This document shows positions 26,360-33,241 of a stretch of 64,000 bases of DNA, one piece after another. Source of the stretch: Niabella sp. (GTDB lineage: Bacteria; Bacteroidota; Bacteroidia; Chitinophagales; Chitinophagaceae); NCBI GenBank assembly GCA_017744715.1, contig JAGIAT010000007.1, positions 140,487 to 204,486 of the forward strand, written 5' to 3'. A model generated the notes under the pieces. That model saw only the letters and a list, made by a program, of their open reading frames with translations, searched no databases and had not been told where the DNA came from. A program made the position numbers and the translations under genes. Within the stretch, counting starts at the first letter, position 1; the number at the start of each line of letters is the position of its first letter.

Positions 26360-26437
26360 CTAAAACTTTTCGGGTTTGAGCAGTACATAGCACGTATAAA
26401 TAAATACGAGTATGGTGATGATCAGTAGTCCTGTCAT
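26360..26437 (-). CDS. kdpF: KdpF small subunit
   Basis: This 25-codon gene encodes a single hydrophobic helix, starting MTGLLIITILVF and ending YVLLKPEKF. That matches KdpF, the ~25-30 aa peptide that stabilises the KdpFABC complex in the lipid bilayer. Its place directly before kdpA is the standard one. The ending LLKPEKF is the pattern I associate with KdpF of Bacteroidota. It is short enough to be missed by automated gene calling. Confidence 0.88.
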   Translation of the reverse strand: MTGLLIITILVFIYTCYVLLKPEKF

Positions 26438-26470
26438 TTTGATTACGTTTAAATAGTTTGAAAATGCTGC

Positions 26471-26554
26471 CTATATTTTTTCAAAAAAGGCAATGGATCT
26501 GAAAAAGAGGATAAAGCAGCTGATGCCGGAAAGAATAAGAATACCTGTTAACAT
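26471..26554 (-). CDS. 27-aa membrane peptide upstream of kdpF
   Basis: An open frame of 27 codons starts with ATG at 26554 and stops with TAG at 26471, 33 bp before kdpF. The peptide starts MLTGILILSGISCF and ends AFFEKI, so it would be a single hydrophobic helix with a charged C-terminus, similar in size and layout to KdpF but distinct in sequence. It could be a second small subunit or a leader peptide of the kdp mRNA. I do not recognise a named family. Coding status rests on frame, position and hydrophobicity alone. Confidence 0.5.
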   Translation of the reverse strand: MLTGILILSGISCFILFFRSIAFFEKI

Positions 26555-26581
26555 ATTTCAGTAATTATTTAATGTTTTAAA

Positions 26582-26600
26582 GTCAACCCTCCGGTGCCAA
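26582..26600 (-). promoter_or_regulatory. Possible sigma-54 promoter of kdp (weak -12)
   Basis: On the minus strand TTGGCAC is a good -24 element for sigma-54, but the next TTGA is two bases farther than the normal -12 GC position and lacks GC. It lies about 30-50 bp before the 27-aa peptide. The presence of a sigma-54-type regulator next door makes it worth noting. The same bases overlap a plus-strand hairpin with a T-run (26591-26618). Confidence 0.3.
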
Positions 26601-26690
26601 AAACAGCTCCGGATTTTTTAAATAGTTATAATATGTTGATTGCTATTTGGTTATTTGTTAGCCGGTGTTTTTGGGGCATAAAAAAACTTA

Positions 26691-26723
26691 TCAAAATGAT
26701 AGGTGTGGTTCTCAAAATGATAG
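26691..26723 (-). promoter_or_regulatory. Two TCAAAATGATAG sites, candidate enhancer-binding sites
   Basis: Identical 12-bp words start at 26691 and 26712, 21 bp apart, which is two helical turns. Each contains the dyad TCA-AAA-TGA. They lie about 100 bp upstream of the possible sigma-54 promoter and downstream of the NtrC-type regulator gene, the usual place for its binding sites. Confidence 0.5.
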
Positions 26724-26759
26724 ATGCAGGATGGAATTGTAGGGAGCAGGTAATGGGTG

Positions 26760-28103
26760 TTAAAGCCTGTATTCATCAATTTTCCGGTACAGGGTGGCGA
26801 TCCCGATTTCGAGGATGCGGGCCGCCTCGGCTTTATTGCCCCTGGTAAATTGCAGGATGCGGCGGATATGGTTTTTTTCCATAGATGCCAGCGACGACGG
26901 ATTTTCTCCTGCGCCATCGGCAGGAGACTGGTATTGCTGAATCTCCAGGGGAAGGTCTTCTATGTGCAGTTCATCATCCTGCATCAGGATCACACTGCGC
27001 TCAATGCTGTTTTTTAGTTCGCGGATATTACCTGGCCAGTTATACTGCTCCAGCGCCCGGAATACTTCTGCTGATATATGAAGCCCCTTCCGGTTTGTTT
27101 TTTCGGCAAACAGCCGGAGATAAAAGGTGGCCAGTGCTTTTATATCTTTCTTCCGTTCCCGTAATGCCGGCAGATTGATTTTAAAGGTAGCGATCCGGTA
27201 ATAGAGATCTTCCCGGAATTGCCCGGCCTCAATTTCCTTCAGCAGGTTCCGGTTGGTAGCGGCCAGTAACCGTATATTGATCTTTGTAGGTTTGGTTTCC
27301 CCGATTTTGATAAATTCTCCGGATTCCAGCACCCGCAACAATTTTGCCTGCAGGTCAATCGCCATTTCGCCGATCTCATCCAGGAAAAGGGTTCCGTTGT
27401 GGGCTTCCTCCAGCAAACCGGCCTGGTCCTTTACAGCACCGGTAAAGGAGCCGGCCCGGTGACCGAACAGTTCGCCCTCCAGCAGCTCACGGCTGAACGC
27501 CGCGCAGTTGATGGCTACAAAGTTTTTGCTCCTGCGGTTGCTGGCCTCGTGTATGGCTCTTGCAAAAACCTCTTTACCGGTACCGGTTTCGCCGGTAATC
27601 AATACGGTGGCATCGGTGGGGGCTACTTTTTTTCCAAAAAGAATGGCTTGCTGAATGATTTCAGATGTGCCTATGACGCTGTCGAAGGAATATTTGTTGC
27701 CCAGTTGCTGTTCCAGTTGCTGCACTCTTTTGTGGAGGGTTACTTTTTCTATGGCCCGGTTCAGCAGCGGGATGATCCGGTTATTGTCGTCCCCTTTGGT
27801 GATATAATCAAAAGCGCCGTTTTTTATCGCCTGTACGCCGTCGGGAATATTGCCATAGGCGGTCAGCAGGATCACTTCCGTTTGCGGGGCCCGGGCTTTT
27901 ATTTTTTTTACCAGCTCCACACCGTTTTCGTCCGGCAGTTTTACATCGCAGAGCACTACATCCGCTGCGGTTTTCTCCAATTGTTTCAGTCCGGAGCGGG
28001 CGTCTCCCGCCTGGAATACCTCAAACCCTTCGAGGGTGATGATCCTGGAAAGGAGCTGTCTTAATTTTTCCTCGTCGTCAATGATCAGTACGCTGTGCTT
28101 CAT
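26760..28103 (-). CDS. NtrC-type sigma-54-dependent response regulator of the kdp locus
   Basis: The 447-aa protein has a receiver domain with phosphoacceptor Asp53 (LCDVKLPDENG). An AAA+ sigma-54 interaction domain follows, with Walker A GETGTGKE at 171-178, the sigma-54 contact loop as GSFTGA at 218-223 (the usual GAFTGA with Ser) and Walker B LFLDEIGEM. A Fis-type helix-turn-helix lies at the C-terminus (NKAEAARILEIGIATLYRKI). Classical kdp is controlled by the OmpR-type KdpE; here the regulator at the locus is of NtrC type. It lies directly upstream of the kdp genes on the same strand, with candidate binding sites in the gap. Confidence 0.93.
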   Translation of the reverse strand: MKHSVLIIDDEEKLRQLLSRIITLEGFEVFQAGDARSGLKQLEKTAADVVLCDVKLPDENGVELVKKIKARAPQTEVILLTAYGNIPDGVQAIKNGAFDYITKGDDNNRIIPLLNRAIEKVTLHKRVQQLEQQLGNKYSFDSVIGTSEIIQQAILFGKKVAPTDATVLITGETGTGKEVFARAIHEASNRRSKNFVAINCAAFSRELLEGELFGHRAGSFTGAVKDQAGLLEEAHNGTLFLDEIGEMAIDLQAKLLRVLESGEFIKIGETKPTKINIRLLAATNRNLLKEIEAGQFREDLYYRIATFKINLPALRERKKDIKALATFYLRLFAEKTNRKGLHISAEVFRALEQYNWPGNIRELKNSIERSVILMQDDELHIEDLPLEIQQYQSPADGAGENPSSLASMEKNHIRRILQFTRGNKAEAARILEIGIATLYRKIDEYRL

Positions 28104-28119
28104 GCTATCAAACTTGAAG

Positions 28120-28127
28120 CAAAAGTA
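28120..28127 (-). promoter_or_regulatory. TACTTTTG -7 box before the kdp regulator gene
   Basis: On the minus strand TACTTTTG exactly fits TAnnTTTG, 16 bp before the start codon at 28103. No clear -33 TTTG is seen at normal spacing. Confidence 0.4.
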
Positions 28128-28242
28128 GTGGAATAATTTATGGGTTGTTTTTTAGAAAAAATAATAGGTTTGCGGTGTAGCACACTTCCGGAGCAACTAT
28201 AAAATAATTGTTTTATCTTTAAGTTTTGCATATATTAGAATT

Positions 28243-29265
28243 GTGAGCGAGTCAATACCAACCATAAAGGAGATCGCCAGGCGGCTGAACGTTTCTGTAT
28301 CCACTGTGTCGAGAGCGTTGAGCGATCATCCGCGGATCAGTACAAAGACAAAAGAAGCGGTAAAAGAGCTGGCCAAGGCGCTGAATTATGAGCCCAATTC
28401 CAAAGCGATCTTTTTTAAGCAAAAAAGAAGTTTTGTGATCGGGGTGATCGTACCGCATATTTATGAGGACTTTTTTTCAAAAGGGATCAGTGGTATTGAA
28501 GATGTGGCACTGGAAAACGGCTATACGATCTTATTTGGCCAGAGCCACGACCGGATTGATAAGGAACGCCAGGTAGTAGACGCGATGAAGAACCAGCGGG
28601 TAGACGGGTTGATCATTTCTTTGTCGAAAGAAACCAATAAAAGCGACCATCTGAAAACGCTGGATGCCTATAATATACCCGTGGTGTATTTTGACCGGGT
28701 GCCGTCCCTGCCTGGTGTGAATAAAGTGTTTTGCAATTTATTTGAAGGAACGGTAGACATGATCGAGTGGCTGTTCAAGCAGGACCGGAAACGCATTGCG
28801 TTCATCAATGGCCCGGGGGCGATCATTGCTTCCAAAGAACGGCTGGACGGTTATATAGAAGGAATTTCCCGGCGAAAGCTGAAGGTAGATATGCAGATGG
28901 TGGAGCAAACCGATTTTTCGGAAGAGGGTACCCATAAGGCTGTAGCCCGGCTATTGGCGCTTAAAAAGCCGCCGGATGCCATTATCAGTTTCAATGACTA
29001 TGTGCATATGGATGCTGTGAAATATGCGCTTAAGGAACATGTAAAAATCAATGAAGATATCCTGTTTGCCAGCTATGCCAATATCTCTGTGAACAAACAC
29101 ACCGCTTATCCGCCCGTTGTTTCTGTGGACCAGTTCCCGTACAGCCAGGGTGAGGCCGCTATGAAAATGCTCATGGATATTTTACAGCACAAAGCCGATG
29201 AGGATGCTGCTGCGAAGGCGTTCCTGCATAAGGAAATTCCCGTTGCGCTGGTTTACAACTCATAA
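28243..29265 (+). CDS. LacI-family transcriptional regulator
   Basis: The 340-aa protein has an N-terminal LacI helix-turn-helix (TIKEIARRLNVSVSTVSRAL), the hinge region after SKTKEAVKELA, and a periplasmic-binding-protein-like sensor domain from about residue 62 (FVIGVIVPHIYEDFFSKGI). Translation is taken from GTG 28243, since no in-frame ATG precedes the helix-turn-helix. The only nearby gene downstream is the N-acetylhexosamine-kinase-like gene, separated by a 85-bp gap that contains a perfect palindrome at 29279-29290. The effector is unknown; a sugar or sugar phosphate is typical for the family. Confidence 0.92.
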   Translation: MSESIPTIKEIARRLNVSVSTVSRALSDHPRISTKTKEAVKELAKALNYEPNSKAIFFKQKRSFVIGVIVPHIYEDFFSKGISGIEDVALENGYTILFGQSHDRIDKERQVVDAMKNQRVDGLIISLSKETNKSDHLKTLDAYNIPVVYFDRVPSLPGVNKVFCNLFEGTVDMIEWLFKQDRKRIAFINGPGAIIASKERLDGYIEGISRRKLKVDMQMVEQTDFSEEGTHKAVARLLALKKPPDAIISFNDYVHMDAVKYALKEHVKINEDILFASYANISVNKHTAYPPVVSVDQFPYSQGEAAMKMLMDILQHKADEDAAAKAFLHKEIPVALVYNS

Positions 29266-29278
29266 AATCGCTTACAGG

Positions 29279-29290
29279 GCAAACGTTTGC
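29279..29290. promoter_or_regulatory. LacI-type operator GCAAACGTTTGC
   Basis: This is a perfect 12-bp palindrome with central CG, the usual form of LacI/GalR-family operators. It lies 14 bp after the stop of the LacI-type gene and 61 bp before the kinase start codon. A TTTG (29298-29301) and TACATTTA (29326-29333) pair follows it, at a wider spacing than normal. Confidence 0.6.
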
Positions 29291-29350
29291 ACCGGGTTTT
29301 GAAAAAAAACTTACACTTTATTTTATACATTTATCCCCTTAAACCAAATT

Positions 29351-30385
29351 ATGGATAAAGTACTTGCCGGTTATGGATTAACGGCGGATCATTGTTCGGT
29401 GAAGCCATTTGGCAGCGGGTTGATCAATCATACATGGGAGCTTCGTAATGGAGCGGAACGATATATTTTACAGAAAGTAAACCAGAACGTATTCCGGGAG
29501 CCGGAGGCCATCGCATGGAACCTGGAATTTATTAATACCTACCTGGAGCAGCAGGACGGCACCTATTTTTTTGTAGCGCCCGTTAAAACGGTTTCGGGAG
29601 GCACGATGCTGCACATTGCGGATGACGGCTATTACCGGATGTTTCCGTTTGTAAAAGGCAGTCATTCAATAGACGTGGTTGAAGAACCCCAGCAGGCCTA
29701 TGAGGCGGCAAAACAATTTGGCATGTTTACCAGCAAGCTGTCTGGTATTAACGTAGCAGAGCTGAAGATTACACTGCCGTCGTTTCATGACCTGGTATTG
29801 CGGTATGAACAATTCCTGGAGGCGCTGGAAAAGGGAAATGAAGCGCGCGCGGCTGAGGCAGCAACAGTGATCCGTGAATTAAAGGAGCATGCAGATATTG
29901 TGGACCGGTTTCGCGAAATATTAAAGAATCCTGATTTTAAACGGCGGGTAACCCATCATGATACAAAGATCAGCAATGTACTGTTTGACGACCATAATAA
30001 GGGACTTTGTGTGATTGACCTGGATACCGTGATGCCCGGCTATTTTATCAGCGATGTGGGAGACATGATGCGCACCTACCTTTGCCCGGTAAGCGAGGAG
30101 GAGCAGGATTTTAGCAAGATCGAGGTGCGTGAGGATTACTACAGGGCCATAGTGGAAGGCTACCTGGAGGATATGCAGGATGAGCTGACGGCTGCAGAAA
30201 AAAGCCATTTTTTCTACTCCGGTCTGTTTATGATCTATATGCAGGCCCTGCGGTTTTTAACCGATCATTTAAATGATGACCGCTATTACGGGGCAAAATA
30301 TGAGGGGCATAATTTTATGAGGGCCCAAAACCAACTCACCTTATTAAAACGGTTACTGGAGAAGCAGGAAGTATTGGAAGGCTAG
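29351..30385 (+). CDS. N-acetylhexosamine 1-kinase-like phosphotransferase
   Basis: The 344-aa protein belongs to the aminoglycoside phosphotransferase (choline kinase) fold. It resembles N-acetylhexosamine 1-kinase (NahK) of bifidobacteria in the ERYILQKVNQNVF strand, the catalytic loop VTHHDTKISNVLFD (Asp204), the metal-binding VIDLDTVMPG (Asp223/Asp225) and the C-terminal RFLTDHLNDD helix. NahK makes GlcNAc-1-P or GalNAc-1-P from the free sugar and ATP; that activity here is inferred. It would suit salvage of N-acetylhexosamine released by the GH89 enzyme encoded farther right. It follows the LacI-type gene and its likely operator. Confidence 0.72.
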   Translation: MDKVLAGYGLTADHCSVKPFGSGLINHTWELRNGAERYILQKVNQNVFREPEAIAWNLEFINTYLEQQDGTYFFVAPVKTVSGGTMLHIADDGYYRMFPFVKGSHSIDVVEEPQQAYEAAKQFGMFTSKLSGINVAELKITLPSFHDLVLRYEQFLEALEKGNEARAAEAATVIRELKEHADIVDRFREILKNPDFKRRVTHHDTKISNVLFDDHNKGLCVIDLDTVMPGYFISDVGDMMRTYLCPVSEEEQDFSKIEVREDYYRAIVEGYLEDMQDELTAAEKSHFFYSGLFMIYMQALRFLTDHLNDDRYYGAKYEGHNFMRAQNQLTLLKRLLEKQEVLEG

Positions 30386-30432
30386 TTTTTTTCTTTCCTA
30401 GTTTTTATTTTTCTTTTTTATAAAATTTTCCT

Positions 30433-30440
30433 TACTTTTG
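30433..30440 (+). promoter_or_regulatory. TACTTTTG -7 box before tRNA-Pro
   Basis: An exact TAnnTTTG box lies 22 bp before the first base of tRNA-Pro, the right distance for the transcript to start just before the tRNA. Confidence 0.55.
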
Positions 30441-30462
30441 CACCCGCTTAGTTTATAAGCAC

Positions 30463-30536
30463 CGGGAAGTAGCGCAGGCCGGTAGCGCACCTGGTTTGGG
30501 ACCAGGGGGTCGCAGGTTCGAATCCTGTCTTCCCGA
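30463..30536 (+). tRNA. tRNA-Pro (anticodon TGG)
   Basis: The 74-nt cloverleaf has an acceptor stem CGGGAAG/CTTCCCG, an anticodon stem CCTGG/CCAGG with loop TTTGGGA (anticodon TGG at 30497-30499), and a T-arm GCAGG-TTCGAAT-CCTGT. The CCA end is not encoded. The 3' half is the source of the att-like copies at 30624-30677 and 43444-43500, so it is the likely insertion target of the island that begins here. Confidence 0.97.
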
Positions 30537-30543
30537 CATTTAT

Positions 30544-30574
30544 AAAGGCTCTGATAATTCAGGGCCTTTTTTTT
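30544..30574 (+). terminator. Terminator after tRNA-Pro
   Basis: AAAGGCTCTGA and TCAGGGCCTTT form a stem with one T-G pair and a TAAT loop, followed by a long T-run. A degenerate copy of this hairpin follows the att-like sequence at 43444. Confidence 0.8.
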
Positions 30575-30623
30575 GTGGGTGAAATAAACGATAACGATAT
30601 GGTATCCGTTGAAAGGGCATTGA

Positions 30624-30677
30624 TAGCGCATGGCGCTTGCGGCGCCGGGGTCGCAGGCTCGAATCCTGTCTTCCCGG
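30624..30677 (+). pseudogene. tRNA-Pro 3'-half relic
   Basis: From AGCGCA onward the sequence follows tRNA-Pro: an altered anticodon arm (GGCGC-TTGCG-GCGCC), then GGGTCGCAGG, CTCGAATCC and TGTCTTCCCGG. The 5' half is missing. It looks like a partial duplicate of the tRNA 3' end made by integrase-mediated insertion or by decay of an older att site. Confidence 0.7.
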
Positions 30678-30735
30678 CTTAAGCCTGGAAGCAATCGACT
30701 TGGGATCATGTTGAATATTTGGGGGATTGTAGGGG

Positions 30736-31671
30736 TTAAGCATAAATATTAGCGAGTCTAAACAGGAAAAAAGCAATATCTCTTACGCCTCTTGCTGCGG
30801 CTCTGAAGGCCTTGATTTTTGCATTAAAAGATTCTGCTGCAGCATTGGTACTTCGGTGATCAAAATAATTAAGGATACTTGTATGATGCGTTTCAATGGA
30901 TTTGGCCACGGTTCGGAATACCTTTAATCCGGATTCTTCAACTTCATTATACCAGAGGGTCAGTCTTTTGAATGCTACTATTTTGGCCGTGCAGTTAGAA
31001 AAAATATCGCTTAGCTTTCGGGATAATTTATAGGCTTGTTCAATGGCTGGATAACGCTCAAATAATAGCCGGGCGCGATGTAGCTGAGATGCGGTCCAGG
31101 CGTCTTTATGTTTGAATAGCAGGTAACGGCTTCGTGCCAGTAATTGCTTGGGCGAATCTCCATTGGAGAGCAACTCCGGGATATAAGGTTCTTTTGTTTT
31201 TTTAGCCTCCGCTATGGCATCATTTTCCTTATCCAGTTCTTCCCATCGGTGTTTAATGCGCAGTTCCTGTACGGCTTCAATAGCCAGTTGCTGTACATGA
31301 AAACGATCCGTCACCAGTCGGGCCTTTGGAAAGCAGCGCCGGGCTATCTGGTGCATACTGGCGGCCATATCCAGTGTGATCTCCTGGACTAAGTGACGAC
31401 GTCCCTCGCTTATTTTCAACAGCGCTTCACATACTTTATCGGCCTGGGTGCTTTTGACCAATGCTACTAATGCCCCTTTTTGTCCCCTGGCTGATTTATT
31501 GGTAATGACGGTATAAAGTTCGTCTCTGGAAAGGGCGGTCTCATCCAAACTTAAATGAGGACCTATATTGTTTTCGAACAACATCCACTCTGTTGCATGT
31601 TCCGCCTGATCCCAGTGTTTATAATCGCTGATGTGGTGTTTGTACTGCTGCTGTAGTTGCTTGCCATCCAA
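30736..31671 (-). CDS. ISAon1-type transposase, catalytic ORF
   Basis: The 311-aa protein matches the ISL3-type DDE transposase core found in ISAon1 elements. It has HLSLDETALSRDELYTVITNK (first Asp), VTDRFHVQQLAIEAVQELR (second Asp) and a C-terminal AAAESFNAKIKAFRAAARGV segment with the conserved acidic residue. The visible start is TTG at 31671. The real product probably arises by frameshifting from the upstream N-region ORF, as the intervening sequence keeps similarity in another frame (for example ISCYQLARHYHLDGK). Activity is unproven. Confidence 0.8.
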   Translation of the reverse strand: MDGKQLQQQYKHHISDYKHWDQAEHATEWMLFENNIGPHLSLDETALSRDELYTVITNKSARGQKGALVALVKSTQADKVCEALLKISEGRRHLVQEITLDMAASMHQIARRCFPKARLVTDRFHVQQLAIEAVQELRIKHRWEELDKENDAIAEAKKTKEPYIPELLSNGDSPKQLLARSRYLLFKHKDAWTASQLHRARLLFERYPAIEQAYKLSRKLSDIFSNCTAKIVAFKRLTLWYNEVEESGLKVFRTVAKSIETHHTSILNYFDHRSTNAAAESFNAKIKAFRAAARGVRDIAFFLFRLANIYA

Positions 31672-31752
31672 ATGATAATGACGGGCTAATTGATAACAGC
31701 TGATCGGAGTATTATCTAAATGTATCTTTTAAAAAAGCAGCAAACTCTTTGG

Positions 31753-32076
31753 TCAGCCGGGTGCCTTCATCACTAAATCCCAATCCCTGGAAACGATCAC
31801 TCCCGTCCCGGGATCCTCCCAGCGCCGGCGCTTAATACTCAGTTCTGCCTTTTGATCCCGTATCGGAAAGTCCTGTACCCGAACCTCCGGTAAAAAGCCC
31901 TTGGAGTGATATTGCTGCCCTGTAAACTCTTCGGGAAGCTCGTTGCGTTCTTCCAAAAACAGCACCAGCCCTTCTTTGTCTTTTAATACCCGAACTAAAT
32001 CGAAATAATCCAACGTACCCGCTGGCAAAAAATACCCCGCTAACGTCTTAAATGTCTCTGATTGTTCTTCGCTCAT
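31753..32076 (-). CDS. ISAon1-type transposase, N-region ORF
   Basis: The 107-aa product corresponds to the separate N-terminal reading frame of ISAon1-type elements. It is helical and acidic, begins SEEQSETFKTLAGYFLPAG and contains the RRRWEDPGTGVIVSRDWDL segment. It ends about 80 bp before the catalytic ORF starts; an alternative frame continues GTRLTKEFAAFLK before reaching the catalytic ORF frame. This suggests either programmed frameshifting or decay. Confidence 0.7.
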   Translation of the reverse strand: MSEEQSETFKTLAGYFLPAGTLDYFDLVRVLKDKEGLVLFLEERNELPEEFTGQQYHSKGFLPEVRVQDFPIRDQKAELSIKRRRWEDPGTGVIVSRDWDLVMKAPG

Positions 32077-32116
32077 ACTGCAGCAAAAAAATCACTTTTC
32101 ACCTAATCCCCCAACT

Positions 32117-32492
32117 TTTGCACTTGATCCGTTTTTGGCCTCTTTTTTACCCCGCTGAATTACATTTACTGAGAATAATTCAGTGCTAAGATCTTAACCA
32201 TTTCACACTTCTGGCTGTAGCTCCCAAATTAGTAGCGTTTTGTACGTCTTTCCGCGAGTCCATATATACATTCTTTATAGCAACCGGTTCGAATCCGCTC
32301 GAGATCCGAATATTATCAGGTATTTGGTCGCTAAACATCTTGGCGGCCCTTTCCGGATAAAAAAATAATACAAAGAAGCAGCAAATCTTTACGATTTGCA
32401 CTTTTGGGAAGGCTTTTGCATCTATTTTAAAACAGTTCATGAGATACTTCATAAGGTCAATCTGCCGCCTTTTCATTAAAAAAATATAGATC
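32117..32492. other. Gap between the IS and the integrase relic, nothing recognised
   Basis: No gene can be supported here. A GGTTCGAATCC sequence at about 32284-32294 is the T-loop-like motif of a tRNA, but no cloverleaf fits around it. The sequence is notably A+T-rich compared with the flanking chromosome. Confidence 0.4.
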
Positions 32493-33075
32493 ATGAAAAG
32501 TCTTTCCACATGCAGTATTGTCTTCTACATCAGACAATCCAAAAGTAAAAGAAAGGGCTATAAAATTTATTGTTGTATTAAAGTTGGAGAAACGGCACCT
32601 AGAGAGATAGTTATTCCCGGCAGCATAAAACGAGATGAGTGGGATTTGGGCAAAGGACGTCCTAAACAAGTCAGAGATGACCTGATTCAACTTACCCTTT
32701 TTCTTGATTCTGTAAGAGGAAAACTGTATTCGATTTATTTCGAAGCTCAGTTGAAGGGGTACGAAGTCAGCGCTGATGCAATAAAACAAACTTACTTGGG
32801 AAGAGGAGAGCAAGATAAAACCATGTTGCAACTTATGGATATGGCTATTCAAAAATATAGGACAGGACTTGCTCCTGGGGTATAAAGAACTACCAGCTAC
32901 AAAGCAATATGTAGTAGCTTTTTGCCAAATCAAATTTACTGCAGGGGACATTTGCACCAATAATGGCTGCATGAAGCATTTAGAATGCTCCGAAAAAAAT
33001 CGAGCTGAAGAAAATGAAGGTTGCTGCTCTGAACACCGATGCGTGCAGACAAATATTGGGCGGCGCAATCCCTAA
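32493..33075 (+). pseudogene. Tyrosine recombinase/integrase, broken and truncated
   Basis: The first 129 codons encode the Arm DNA-binding domain of Bacteroidota integrases (FYIRQSKSKRKGYKIYCCIKV, then a KRDEWDLGKGRPK segment and YEVSADAIKQTYLG). Near 32880 the frame shifts; the next frame continues with GYKELPATKQYVVAFCQIKF, the usual core-binding start. A deletion then joins to NNGCMKHLE, and a further shift gives ELKKMKVAALN. The catalytic domain with R-H-R-Y is absent. It is most likely the remains of the integrase that inserted the island at tRNA-Pro. Confidence 0.75.
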
Positions 33076-33241
33076 ATGTGAGGGGATAGCATGGCCGGTA
33101 CTATATGGTCACTACCCTGTGACAGGAACGTGAGCTGCGGGGTATATGATATTTAACGAAAGTGCACATTCACAACGATATCAGCTACTGAAAATTAAAA
33201 GTGGTAGCCATTGTTACGATGAACGGATGGTGGCTGCTGCT

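Larger units (their letters stand above)
30717..32116 (-). mobile_element. ISAon1-type insertion sequence
   Basis: The element is bounded by inverted ends TTGGGGGATT (30719-30728) and AATCCCCCAA (32105-32114). It contains a small N-region ORF and a large transposase ORF, the layout of ISAon1-type members of the ISL3 group in Bacteroidota. Target-site duplication is not evident. It lies inside the tRNA-Pro island. Confidence 0.72.

Noticed and set aside
26260..26388. N-terminal extension of KdpA
   Set aside because: It translates the AGTGAGAAG repeats and the kdpF 3' end in another frame; KdpA begins at MNTEILGIIV.
26591..26618. Plus-strand terminator-like hairpin upstream of kdp
   Set aside because: The stem (CCGGTGC/GCTCCGG, one mismatch) and T-run are real, but no plus-strand transcription unit is seen to be terminated there; kept only as a note on the kdp promoter region.
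32284..32294. tRNA T-loop motif GGTTCGAATCC
   Set aside because: No acceptor, D or anticodon stems can be built around it.
32186..33068. Minus-strand frames opposite the integrase relic
   Set aside because: They lack recognisable domains and lie antisense to a sequence with clear integrase similarity.
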